Assembly: GCA_022559845.1 (NCBI GenBank)
Contig: CM040125.1
Location: 204,268,102 to 204,332,101, forward strand
Origin: Amorphophallus konjac
Taxonomy: Eukaryota; Streptophyta; Magnoliopsida; Alismatales; Araceae
DNA length: 64,000 nt
Reading direction: 5' to 3'
Positions 21,136 through 31,262 of the stretch are shown piece by piece. Both the position numbers and the translations under genes were made by a program. The number at the start of each line of letters is the position of its first letter. Position 1 is the stretch's first letter. The notes beneath the pieces were generated by a model. That model had not been told where the DNA came from. It saw only the letters and a program-made list of their open reading frames with translations, and ran no database searches.

Positions 21136-21935
21136 TATCAATTGAGGGGTATGCTTTTGGTGATATTTTGGTTCCAGATGAAACAGTCTATCAATACATG
21201 ACATCCGAAGATAAGGGTGATAAGTCGCTTGCTGGATTAAATGCTAATCATTTTCCTCCCCTACAACACATTTTGCATCGGATGATTACAACCATCTTAC
21301 TGCCGCGAGGGGTAGGACATGACAAAGTCACTGAAATCCACATGTTCCTATTCTATTGTTTCTTAGGTGGTATCCCAATCTATTTTCCCGCACTTATTTT
21401 GGAACATATGTGTTCAAGCATGAAGCACAAGAACAGAACTTTACCATATGTCGTTGCATTGACTGCCATTTTTGTATACATGGAGCTGGATCTGTCCAAG
21501 GAATCCTCCCAAACTATTCGAGAGGCTGATATTTTTACAATGCACTCCATCTATCACCACATGGGCTATGAATTCAGAAATGGTGAGCTTGTTCGCCAAC
21601 TGAAAGGTGTCGTTCCAATCGACAGTTCTGATGAGGAAGATGAGGATGATGGAGAGTCGGCCGGTCAGGAACAACCCCATGCTCCTACTGCAGAGATGCC
21701 CTCCGAGGCGGTCCAACTGCTCATGGATCGCTTAGATTCTATTGATGATCGGTTAGACACGTATGGGGAGACTTTTGATGCTATGACAAAGGACCTTCAT
21801 GATCTGAAGCTTTCTCACGATGAGTACACTCAGTCGATCCTCACCGACGCCTTGGCCGATCAAACCCAAATGTTACAGGAAATTCTGGATTATATTCGAC
21901 ATCCATCACGTCCATCCACTCCGGATGATGATTGA

Positions 21936-22428
21936 AGCGGTTATGCTCCTGCAGAATGGCACCCTACTTATCCTTAATCACCCCCTCCTTTTTGATGATG
22001 CCAAAGGGGGAGAACTTTTAGGCATATATGTGTGCCCCGACTCTTCGGCTACTTATATGTTATTGTATGTTGTATGCTTGCATGCATGTGTGCCTTTATT
22101 TCTGTTCATTAGCAGTGTTGCATTTTAGTTGTGTTGCATTTCAGTTGCGTCTCATGCATTGCATATTGTCATTTGCCTTTGAACTCAGACCTTGTTCACC
22201 TTTAAATTATGTTGTCAGAAGAAATCTTGCCTTTTATGGTCAATCTTATATGTTTGGATCGGTATGGTTCATGATATGATGTTTCTTGAATGATTCATGT
22301 GAAGTATGAAAGTTTTATTCTTGATACGAAGGTTGATGGTTGAATTCCATATGAATGCTACATCATTTTTGAAGTCATATGTTTATGCAAGGCATATAGT
22401 ATTTTGTCATCATCAAAAAGGGGGAGAT
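21936..22428 (+). other. SIR-Z 3' untranslated region with two purine tracts
   Basis: No gene is seen. A purine tract of the form TTTTTGATGATGCCAAAGGGGGAGA occurs near 21988-22012, and the true polypurine tract AAAAAGGGGGAGAT (22415-22428) abuts the 3' LTR. GTCATCATCAAAA (22406-22418) is an exact inverted copy of TTTTGATGATGAC (22464-22476) inside the LTR, so the tract would sit in the loop of a 13-bp stem. Confidence 0.8.
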
Positions 22429-24137
22429 TGTTGAACCCCCTCCTTGTGGGTATACTAAATGGATTTTGATGATGACCAAACACTACATATTTGTATGAAT
22501 TGAAATTGAGTTGTTCTAACGTGAAAAGCTTTAGAAATGCACATCCTTGATGTAGTCTTGGAGCTTTTGGAGGTACAAGAGTAACTTCATCTGGTAAGGC
22601 ATTTGAATTTAAATTACAATGCTAAATCTAATTCAGAACATATGCCTTTACAGGGCATGGAACGTGCCTAAGTGCTTAAGGAACTCAAGGACGGTTGGTG
22701 AGATCAACTTCAATTTATTGGCCCTTGATCGTGTGGTTTGAAGTTCATTATTTTGATCTCAAGGGTTAAATTAGTTTAGGTCTCATCTAAGCTTAAATGA
22801 ATTGGGTTTTCTTATTCTTGTCTTAGCAACATTCCCTTTAATGGTCGAAAGCCCAACTTGAAACCCCTTGGTTGTTTCTTGGACTTCGTGTGTCCTTTTA
22901 ATCCATTCTATGGAAGTTCTGGAACAAGGGTCGACCCATTAGGTCGACCCCTAGGTCCCCTGGTTCTGCAAACACATGAGCTTTTAAACTCCAGCTGAAA
23001 GGGTCGACCCATTGGGTTGACCCCCAGCCGCAAGGGTCGACCCCTGGTAGCTTGTTTTTTCAACCGACGGGTTCTTTTACCTCAACTGCAAGGGTCGACC
23101 CCAAGGGTCGACCCATTGGTCCAGAACACGTTTTAACTCTCCCGAAGGTCGACCCCAAGGGTCGAGCCTTTCAGTCTCGAACCCGAGCCGTGAATTTTGA
23201 CTTCCGTGGCATCGCACCGAAAGTCATCCCAACATCCCTAAAACATTCCTAAAATTATGGATCTGGTCTCTAGGCTGTCCCTGATCGTCCTATACCAATA
23301 TATACATATCATTTGGGTGTAAACCCTAAGAGAGTCTTGGTGAGATCTGAAATTGGGCTTTCTCTCTAATCCTTGTGTGTACAGGGTCACAGCAGCAGCT
23401 CCAAGCTCCACTCCCACCTTGTTCTAAACCTGAAAGTGAAGGGAAGAAGCTTGAATCAAGCCTCAAGACAATCTACAACCAAAAGCTGCATCGGATATAA
23501 AGCTGCAACCTTTGTTCGTGCGGCACTGCTTCATACTTCCTCCAAGATCGTTCTTCCACTTGCAGAAGTGCTGAACTACATCTAGAGAAGCGAAAGGGGG
23601 AGCTTCAACCATGATAAACATTTCTTCACTCTCTTTTTTTCTGAATCTTTTTGCTTGAGCTTGTGCATATGTTGTAAATCTTAAATCAGATTCTTGTGTG
23701 TGGTGTTCGTGTTCGGAAGCACGAACGTGTGTGTGTGTATGTTTGGCAGCCCAGATCGGGTGCCGTGTGTGTGTGTGTGTTTGCTGTTCTACACAGCGTG
23801 TGTGTGTGGCTCACTTCATAGTGAAGTCTTAATCCTCACGTGTGAGGGGTGGACATAGGGGACACGGCAGTGTACCCGAACCACCTAAAAACTTCGCGTG
23901 TCACTTGTGGTTTGATTTTTTGCATTCTTTGTCGAGTGGACTTTACGGTGAGTTGAGCGTACACCACCTCTATCATCAAGCACCTACCCTTATCCACACC
24001 CATTCACAAGTGTGATCATGTTCGAGTGAGGATTAGTGCTTGTATGTTTAATTAACTAGTTTTAACTTGGAAGTAATTTTTAATTGGCCAACCAATTCAC
24101 CCCTCCCCTCTTGATTGCCACCATTCGGGTCTCAACA
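22429..24137 (+). mobile_element. 3' LTR of SIR-Z
   Basis: Starts TGTTGAACCCC and ends CTCAACA at 24137, followed by the duplicated CCCCC and the continuation of the NA-A LTR. It carries a larger set of GGGTCGACCC palindromes (22928-23166) than the 5' LTR, the same TATA box, GT repeats, the conserved block (23834-23891) and the terminal stem-loop. Point differences from the 5' LTR are scattered, showing an old insertion. Confidence 0.92.
22928..23166 (+). repeat. Palindrome cluster (GGGTCGACCC) in 3' LTR of SIR-Z
   Basis: Several exact GGGTCGACCC copies with variants, in pairs separated by ATT or AA. A segment around 22990-23085 is expanded compared with the 5' LTR, so copy number changes within the cluster. 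Confidence 0.85.
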
Positions 24138-25615
24138 CCCCCACACCTATCCACCCCATTTCCCATCCCTTCTACCCCATTCCCCACCACCTATCACCAC
24201 CTGCAATTCTCAAGTCGCAGGCAGCAGAGTACCAGCAACTTGCAGAGACTGCCACGTCATCACAAAGAAGCTTCAGAGAGCATAACATATACCTATGGAA
24301 TCGTCGTCCAGTGTACTTCGCAACAGAGGTAGTCCCACCTCTGTCTGAGTTCGTGGCTGCACAGAGGAGTCTTCACCGCCGGACTGCCCAATTCCTCCCT
24401 GGCAGACACCCAACTGCAGCTTGCAGAGGCTACCACGACCAGTACCTTGAATATATTTGAGCGACGTTTGGCTGAAAACTTCTGCTGCAAGTCCCCTTTC
24501 ATCTCCAAGAAGCGGAGCGTCGTTTGAAGCCCGAAGCACAAAGTTCCAAATTTCCTACCCCGATTGCGCAGGTCAATCCAAGTGGAGACAGATTCGACCT
24601 CCTTCCACTCTTCTGGCCCTTGCGGTCTGCTCCGACCTCCGCCGGTGGCCCTGTAGGTCTCCGTTCGAAGATAACTCGACCACGAACGCAACGGTCTCCA
24701 TCTCACCATCAACAGAGCATGGGAGTGGTCGTGACAACCTTCCCTTCCAACAACAGCGGTCCAGACACTGTCAGGAGCAACGTGCAGTAGTGCAGATCCC
24801 GACCTTGCCCCGGCCGTCGTCGTCATCAAGAAATTCCTCAATTGTTCTGACGACCTCTTGGGCCAACCCAGGAGATTTTAATGCTAGTTTTGTCAATAAA
24901 GGAGTTCGGGAGAGCCCGTGGCAGCACCGATAGTGACTGCCTATCCGGCTGTTCCTGAAGCTGGCAAAATCAGGGAGCTCGGTAATTCGGCTTCTAGCTT
25001 AGTTTTTCCCCCATCCCGCCTGGCCGGCTGACCGTCCCTCCTTGGGTGGAGGTAGTTTTGGATGTAATTTCAATAAGTCTCCGCCCCAAGATCCCCCTCC
25101 TGCGAGAGGTGTAGTGGTGTAATATTTTAATTATCATGTCAAAGCTACACCGACGTGGCGTGCGGGTGCGTACCCACGCCTCCCCGCTCGCCCTCGTCTT
25201 CGATCGGGATCTGTGTATTCACGCCGATCAGGTGAGCTTTGAAACACTTCTCATTGCTGTGATTTAATTGCTTAGTTTAGTATTACTTTTGGTTGCTCCG
25301 TCGGCAGTGAGAGAGTGCCCGGTCCCAGATTGTCATCAATTTAAGCGACCACCGCGGAGCTAGTTGTGAGAGAGGCCCTACAACCCACGCCCTTGGGGTG
25401 CTGGCCACCCATGAAATTGGGCATCCCGGGCCCTTAGGGGTTCAGCCTCAAGCTAGCCAAATTCCCCGGAGCATCAAGGTCCCACCCCGGACCTTCTCCA
25501 TCATCACCGGATTGCCCACGAGCACATGTGTGCGTTACACGGGTGAGTCCGCTTGTGTGACATCGCCATGTCCGTTGCGTTGCTTGCAATCTAGGTTCTA
25601 GGTGATTTCACATCA
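24138..25615 (+). mobile_element. 5' LTR of NA-A, second part (R/U5)
   Basis: Continuation of the NA-A LTR after SIR-Z. It begins CCCCCACACCTATCC, matched in the uninterrupted 3' LTR from 38694, and ends GTGATTTCACATCA just before the primer binding site. It includes the block around CTCCTGCGAGAGGTG that is homologous (reverse strand) to the NA-D LTR at about 3530-3560. No gene is seen. Confidence 0.85.
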
Positions 25616-25617
25616 AG

Positions 25618-25629
25618 TGGTATCAGAGC
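25618..25629 (+). other. Primer binding site of NA-A
   Basis: TGGTATCAGAGC two bases after the LTR end; methionine-tRNA type. Confidence 0.92.
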
Positions 25630-25672
25630 AAGTTCTCAACTTGTCTCTACAAGTTGGTCCTAGGGCACGCAT

Positions 25673-27669
25673 ATGCATTTAGATTCTCTCGGTGCATCGC
25701 TCTTGTCCACTAGCATTGCCGCCTCATACCGACCATACCCATTGGCCCTTTCCAGGAGTCCAAACCCCCAAGGGAAACCCATCACCAACAAACATGGCCT
25801 CCATGGCCATGTCGACTACCTAATGGGATCCATGACTTATGCCAATGAGCAGCTTGATAGCCTATCGGGTCGACTCAACCAAATAGAAGAAAATGGGCTC
25901 GCCCCAAGGGCGACCAGTAGGAGTGCACCTTCCCACCCACCCACCTTTGATGGGTCTAGCAAACCGAGCGACTATTTAGATTGGGAAGTCTCAATGGACG
26001 ATTACTTCACTTGGTATCCCATGTTCGAGGATGAGAAAGTCCGGTTTTCCAAATCACAACTTACCAAACGGGCTCAAACCTATTGGCTGCAAATTGTCGG
26101 GCTAAGGATAATTAGAAGGGAAGATCCCATCACCACTTGGGGAAACATGAAGGAACAACTTAGGGCTAGATATGTGTCCCCTTCCTACTCGCGTCATCAA
26201 AGCCCAAGGAGCACTTCAACTCCTCCATCCCCACCCGACCAACACAAGATTCCAGTTCCCCAATTCCCCCCACCCCAACCAAAACCCCATTACACAACCC
26301 ACACCACTCAAGCGCCATTGGCCCCCTCCGCCACCCCTCGCCTCACCCCTTCTCAAAAGGGAAAGAGCCCTATGAAGATAGAAGTGAGTGAAATAATCTC
26401 GGGTAAGTGCGAGCCAGAATGTTATAGGTGCCACCAATTGGGGCACATCGCCAGACAATGCCCCATGAGGAAGCATCTTCCCATGCCCATAGTGGTTAAA
26501 ACCTCTCCCACCCTGGCCACCATTACCCCTCCATCGTCCCCCAACAGGGACACCCCTCCCAAGGTCAATCTTCCCAAACCCCCTCAACCCACCCATCTTC
26601 CTCTCCCTACCCCAACCCAACCCCAACCTAGACCTCCACTACTTCCCTTACCAATCCCAACCCAAGCCCATGCTTGTTCACCACCTCGGGTGCACCACAC
26701 ATCGGCTATCACCATCACCCCACCCCTAAATGACTGTCCCAGCCCTTTGGTAGAAGAGACCATGGCCCACACACCCACTCAAGAAGTAGTGGGTACCAAT
26801 CCGAACCCACCTCCCGCCATAAAGGACATCCAAGAGCTTCCCATTCCATTCACCTCTCCTAGCCCGGTCCTTCAAGAACTAACCACCACCACTCATGGCA
26901 CCCTCACCGTGAATGAGTCCATACTCCAATGGCTCAAGCAAGGCCCCACCATCCCTAGTTCACCCCCACACCTCTCACCCGTGGGACATCAATCTGAAAT
27001 TGTTTCCCTCCCCTCCTTTCACACCATGATCCAATCCTACTATGAGGTAGAGGGTTGGGATGATCTCCTCAAGGGTCTAGAGTGACAATTATACTTGACT
27101 TACTTGTTGACCCTAGGGGCGGACCGACCCAAGAGCCTTGACCTCATCCACCCATACGTCGGGTCTATCACCTCAGTTTGCACTGTTAGTTGCTACACTA
27201 GCGACCTCCTTTTCCTTCTCCCCATGGTGGAAGAACCCATCTCGGTCCACTCCCATACCATTGAGATCCCAAGGACATTGGCCAACCCACCCACTCACTA
27301 CACCGGCCCAATCATCCCAATAGATGAGGATGACCCACGATGACATAGAGCACTTCTCCCTAGGAAGCCCAATCCACGACCCCTTTTATCCCTTCCATTG
27401 GGAGTCAAGTTACCCATATGACCCACCCACCTTACCCACAACCCACCTTTCCCTACCCCAACCAACCATGTTGGACGAAGTCCACCTCTTCCAAGACTCG
27501 GGCCACACAAAGGGAACCATCGCCATAGGCGACATATGCCTAGGAAGCAAGGAAGAGCCCCTCTTAATAATGCCCACCTTCCTAGATCCCTTCGACCCTT
27601 TCACATGGAAGTTCAAAGGGCATCCCACACCCATACACATGGAAGTTATCTTTAGGATAGGAGTGCATA
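25673..27669 (+). pseudogene. NA-A gag-like ORF: Retrotrans_gag, CCHC knuckle, Pro-rich linker, shared C-terminal region
   Basis: From ATG 25673: a short coiled coil (ANEQLDSLSGRLNQIEENG), a Retrotrans_gag-type domain (KPSDYLDWEVSMDDYFTW ... LRARYVSPSYSRH, residues about 95-175), one zinc knuckle CYRCHQLGHIARQC (residues 250-263) and a long proline-rich linker. After these come SILQWLKQG and IQSYYEVEGWDDLLKGLE. TGA 27083 replaces a tryptophan codon conserved in NA-D. The same frame continues to about 27343 with GSITSVCTVSCYTSDLLF, then a frameshift leads to the frame with FLDPFDPFTW, which runs to the NA-C insertion at 27669 and resumes at 36863. The gag part presumably makes capsid; the C-terminal region has no known function. 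It lies where pol would start, but no pol domain exists. Confidence 0.82.
27665..27669. repeat. Target-site duplication of NA-C, left (GCATA)
   Basis: GCATA before the LTR, repeated at 36858-36862 after the second LTR. Confidence 0.93.
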
Positions 27670-30600
27670 TGTAATACCCTAGATTCTTATTGGATCTTTC
27701 GGATCCTTTTCGGAGAGTTTCGGATCGCTTTTGTAGGTCTTGAGTTGAGTTTTACGATCCGCGTGGGTTTTTCTCTCGTAAAAGTTACGGAACCCTGTGG
27801 TGAGTTTATTTCTCAGTTCATCGACTAGATGACACTACAGTTGCGATGTACTCTTTGAGAGGATCGTTTCGACTATTTTTGCATATTTTTCTGAATTAGT
27901 CCATTTTCGGGCCAAAAATTGGAATTTCCAAAAATTAGGAAAATTCCTAATTTCTTTTCCTTTTTCTTTTCTTTTCCTCTTTCCTTTCCTCATTCGCGCA
28001 CGTCCCTCTCTCTCTCCCATTTTCTCTCCTCTCTCGCCCTTCCGGCTCCGGCTCTAGACGGAGGAGGCATGGGCAGGCAGTGAAGATGCTGTGGCAGTGA
28101 TCGGGTGCGCGATGGGGCGAGGATCGGACCGTTTATGGCGCGATCCCAAACGGTGGATTCAAAGCCGATGGTCGAGCTCGCGATGTGGTTTTCAACGTGG
28201 TTTAGTCACTTCGGTGCGTGGGATCTTCGGTGGAGGTAGGGAGACAGATCAACTACTTCTCTTTTGCATTCCCTCGCAGTTTCGTGCCGAACGGTGTGCA
28301 TTCGAGTGGGTTTCGTTCAATTTCGGGTAAAGCATGCTCGGGATATGTGCGTCGAGTTCACCGAAAAATGGCGACAGTTTTTGACTAGATTAGTTTCATT
28401 GTGACCCCCCGCATGTCTGTATTCTATTTTCACTGATTTCGTGTTGATTTGTCGTCATTTGGGGCCGGTACAAGTGCGGGAACCCCGGTGACCCAATTAG
28501 GGTCGATTTGTTGGAATCGCCCGTTTCTTGCGATTTAGATGTTGCATGGACCCCTTCCAGCCTGTGGAAGGTTAATTTTGTCGATTAGGTTTGTTTCCCC
28601 TACATTTAGATGCGTATGGGGTGTGGAACGGCCGGATCCGGCCATTCACATGGTTTTCCCGTCGTATCGTGTTGGCGGTCGTTTCAGAGACCACTACAGG
28701 TCTCTGGCGGCCCCACAATGGACCGCCACACTCCATAGTGTGTCGGTTAGTTTTATGTCGGCTGAGCTGGCGGCCCTATGGGGGTGTGCCAAGGTTCATT
28801 TTTCCTCGATTCTAGTGTAAGTCGGTTCAGCTTAGCGATTTTACGATAGACCGCTACGCTTGCTGTAGCGGCCCAAGTCTTGACCGCTCCGGTCCATTGA
28901 ATGAGTCAACAGGTGAATGTCGGTTCGAGTTGGCGGCCCTAGATCTGAGCGCCAATATGCTATAGCGCGCCTTTCTTATGCCACTACTGTCCGTTTGATC
29001 GAGTCAAAGTTTTAAGACGGTTGGCTGTGGTGGACCAACCTTCAACCGCCTCTTCGTTGTAGCGTGCTTTCCTTAGACCGCTACAGTCTGTTTGTCTTAG
29101 GTCAATGTTTTAGAGCGGTTAGTGTGGCGGCTCATGTTAGACCACCTAGTCCGTGTAGCGCGTCTTTATTAGACCGCTATGGTGGTTTAACTGGGTGGGT
29201 CGGTTCGAGGGTTGACTGAGTGTAGCGGCCATATCTTTGACCGCCGCCGTCATCTTGCGGCCTAGTGTAAGACCAACAGAGTCTTTGCCTCTATGTGTGT
29301 AGCGGCTTCTTCCTTGACTGCTTATGTTGCTTAGCGGCCGAGTGATGCACCGCTTGCGTCCCAGAGGATAGTTTACCGGTATTTTGGTTTCTGATTGTCT
29401 TGGCTTGACTTTATGGTTTCCCCACTGACCCGTGGATGACTGTTGACGTCCTAGGAGGGCTATGAGCATGTTGTAAGGTAGCCAAGGGTGCTTGTGCATG
29501 AACTCATGTTCTGTGAGTTGTTATTAGGTTCTGGTCAACCCGGTGAGACCTAGTGGTTGACAAGTAACTTTGTGTGTCTCTCGGCTTCTCTCTCCAGCTC
29601 GAGACAGTGGTTCTGGATGCTTAGAGGTACTGTCCTACCTCAATTTACGTTTCCAGGTCTGTTGAGGGTCTTGGTGATCTCTCAGGTCCCCGTGAGTCAT
29701 TTCCCCCGGCTGTGTCGATTTCTCTGGCTTAGGATTAGACCGATTGGCGGCGTGTCACCGCTTTGTGCGATGATCTTGACCCCGAGTCGTGAGACTCAAG
29801 GATCATTATGTCGGCAGGTCTAGTTGCCTTGTCCTGAGTCTGTTGGCAGTGGGTGTGCTACCTTGGTGCTTCATAGTACGTGCGACAGTGCTTTCTCGGC
29901 CTGTCTGTACTCCAGCACTCGTGTTTCTGAGTCTCTGTGTCTAGTGAGTCTCCACTAGTCGTAGCCTGACGACACGTTCCTGGTGTCGGCCCACCTGGGA
30001 GTGGTGGTTGAGGCAGTTCCCGAGATATGGTTTTTAGGCTAGTTTCCATGGGCCCCTGCTTTACGGTAGCGTCCTGCTGGGGGGGAAACAGCTAGAGGCC
30101 TAGCCTTAGGCATGAGCTGGTGTGTGCACATGTGGTCAGGGGCGTTTGGAAGAACGCCGATGGGCATGACCCTAACTAGTCACTCGTTACTGTAGTTCCT
30201 ATTTTGGTTTAGAGAGTATCTCAGTCTCCGTAGTTCTCGGCGTACGTAGCGAGATACCTGTGGCGCAGTGTAAGACGTCAGTGGACGCATCTGGTCGTTC
30301 TTCTAGTGAGGAGGTGCTTCCGTCACGTGACACGTGACTCTCATGTTTCTCGTTCATCTTGACCTTCCCGGGTTGGTCTTTTCTTGTCCTTACCCGAGGT
30401 CAGTGTTGTGTGGTATGCACGACGATCCAGTCGTGTATGTGTTTGCACTTAAGGAGAGTGCACGACAATCCACTCATGTAGGCTTTAGTGTTCCGTGTCC
30501 GTCTAGGTCTCTTCTAGGTCTTTCACCTGTCTTTGTGGGCCTTCGCCTTAGGGCTTGTGCTTGGCTGACGGATCGGTAACTCCTGACTTTATGAAATCAG

Positions 30601-31262
30601 GGTTCACCCTTCTGTCGCTATTTGGAGTAGCTTAGAGAGCCGTGCCTTGCTCGGTAGCTGTGTTCTCGTTCTTTACGGCTGTGTTTTTCCCTTTTCATTT
30701 AGCTGTTTCTACTCCTGCTCTTCCAGCTTTCTTTCACAGCTTTCTAGTTGTAGTTTAGCTTTTCCTGCTTTACTACTCCTGCTGTTTTAGCTGTTGTTCC
30801 GTGTTACTGCGTGTTTTTCAGTGGGGATCCGCGTGACCCATACTGAGCTAGTGACACGAGGCTCACCCCTTTTTTTAGGTGTGGCGCTCTCCTTCCTTTG
30901 CGGTTCCTGGTGTGGTGTGTTCGTAGTTGCTAGCGGTACCTGCGTCGGGCTTCCCCCCGACCTCAGTATACGTTTTTCTTTCTGTTGGATTGTACTTATC
31001 TTTCCTTTGGACTGGACTCTGGTATAATTATTAATTTTAACTATTAATTAAAAAGTAATTTTATTTTTGCTACTTTAGCAAACCTGATTAATGAAATTTA
31101 ATTACTTACTGTTATATCTGTGACTTTAATGTACCACACAATAGTCCTTTTATCCCTTCGGAGCTTTACAGCTCTTGGGAGGCTTCACAGGTTCCAAGTG
31201 GTATCGGGTCTACTCAGTAGTCCTATCGGGTACATCCGGTATCCGGAGTCCGGGTCGTCACA
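27670..31262 (+). mobile_element. 5' LTR of NA-C
   Basis: Starts TGTAATACCCTAGATTC and ends GGGTCGTCACA. It contains a pyrimidine-rich stretch (27950-28050), a cluster of CCGCTAC/GTAGCGG inverted repeats (about 28670-29360) and a T-rich second half. ORFs such as 28091-28330 or 28539-28820 recur in the other LTR only because the two LTRs derive from one copy. Confidence 0.92.
28670..29360 (+). repeat. Inverted-repeat cluster (GTAGCGG / CCGCTAC) in NA-C 5' LTR
   Basis: Degenerate units of about 60-80 bp, in which GTAGCGGCC or TGGCGGCC is followed by TTGACCGCTAC or TAGACCGCTA, occur at least seven times. Pairing arms face each other, so each unit could fold into a hairpin. The same cluster is in the 3' LTR at about 34270-34960. 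Confidence 0.7.

Larger units (their letters stand above)
19476..21935 (+). pseudogene. SIR-Z extra ORF in env position (putative plant transposon protein), split by LINE
   Basis: ATG 19476 opens a basic N-terminus (MAPRRRPSRRGVATSS), with stops (TAG) near 19545 and 19621. The frame reaches LLSAAFN at 19845, is interrupted by the LINE (19846-21120) and one 15-bp duplicate, then resumes as LSIEGYAFGDILVPDE and runs to TGA 21935. The C-terminal part has hydrophobic helices (MITTILLPRGVGHD..., FYCFLGGIPIYFPALIL, LPYVVALTAIFVYMEL), an acidic stretch (DSSDEEDEDDGES) and a coiled coil (LLMDRLDSIDDRLDTYGETF). It resembles the proteins annotated in plants as 'putative plant transposon protein'. Sireviruses often carry an extra ORF here, sometimes called env-like. 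I see no convincing signal peptide or fusion peptide, so I do not call it an envelope. Confidence 0.75.
11940..24137 (+). mobile_element. Ty1/copia Sirevirus-type retrotransposon SIR-Z
   Basis: Full-length element: LTRs 11940-13607 and 22429-24137, primer binding site, gag and pol in the copia order (protease, integrase, reverse transcriptase, RNase H), an extra ORF in the env position, a polypurine tract and terminal TTGAACCCC...CTCAACA. The Sirevirus assignment rests on the pol type, the long gag with coiled coil and CCHC knuckles, the extra downstream ORF, palindrome-rich LTRs and the TTTTGATGATG/PPT context. Left flank CCCCT and right flank CCCCC agree with a 5-bp duplication with one change. 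The unoccupied site reads GTTGCCCCCACAC near 38690. A LINE lies inside the extra ORF. Many stops make it defective. Confidence 0.92.

Noticed and set aside
19476..21935. Retroviral-type envelope gene in SIR-Z
   Set aside because: Position fits, but no signal peptide, cleavage site or fusion peptide is visible; it looks like the plant transposon protein family instead.
25618..25629. tRNA gene fragment
   Set aside because: TGGTATCAGAGC occurs here and at five other LTR borders as primer binding site; no cloverleaf sequence surrounds it.
28539..28820. 93-codon ORF conserved at 34139-34420
   Set aside because: The two copies lie in the two LTRs of NA-C, so identity does not show selection; no recognisable domain and no initiation evidence.
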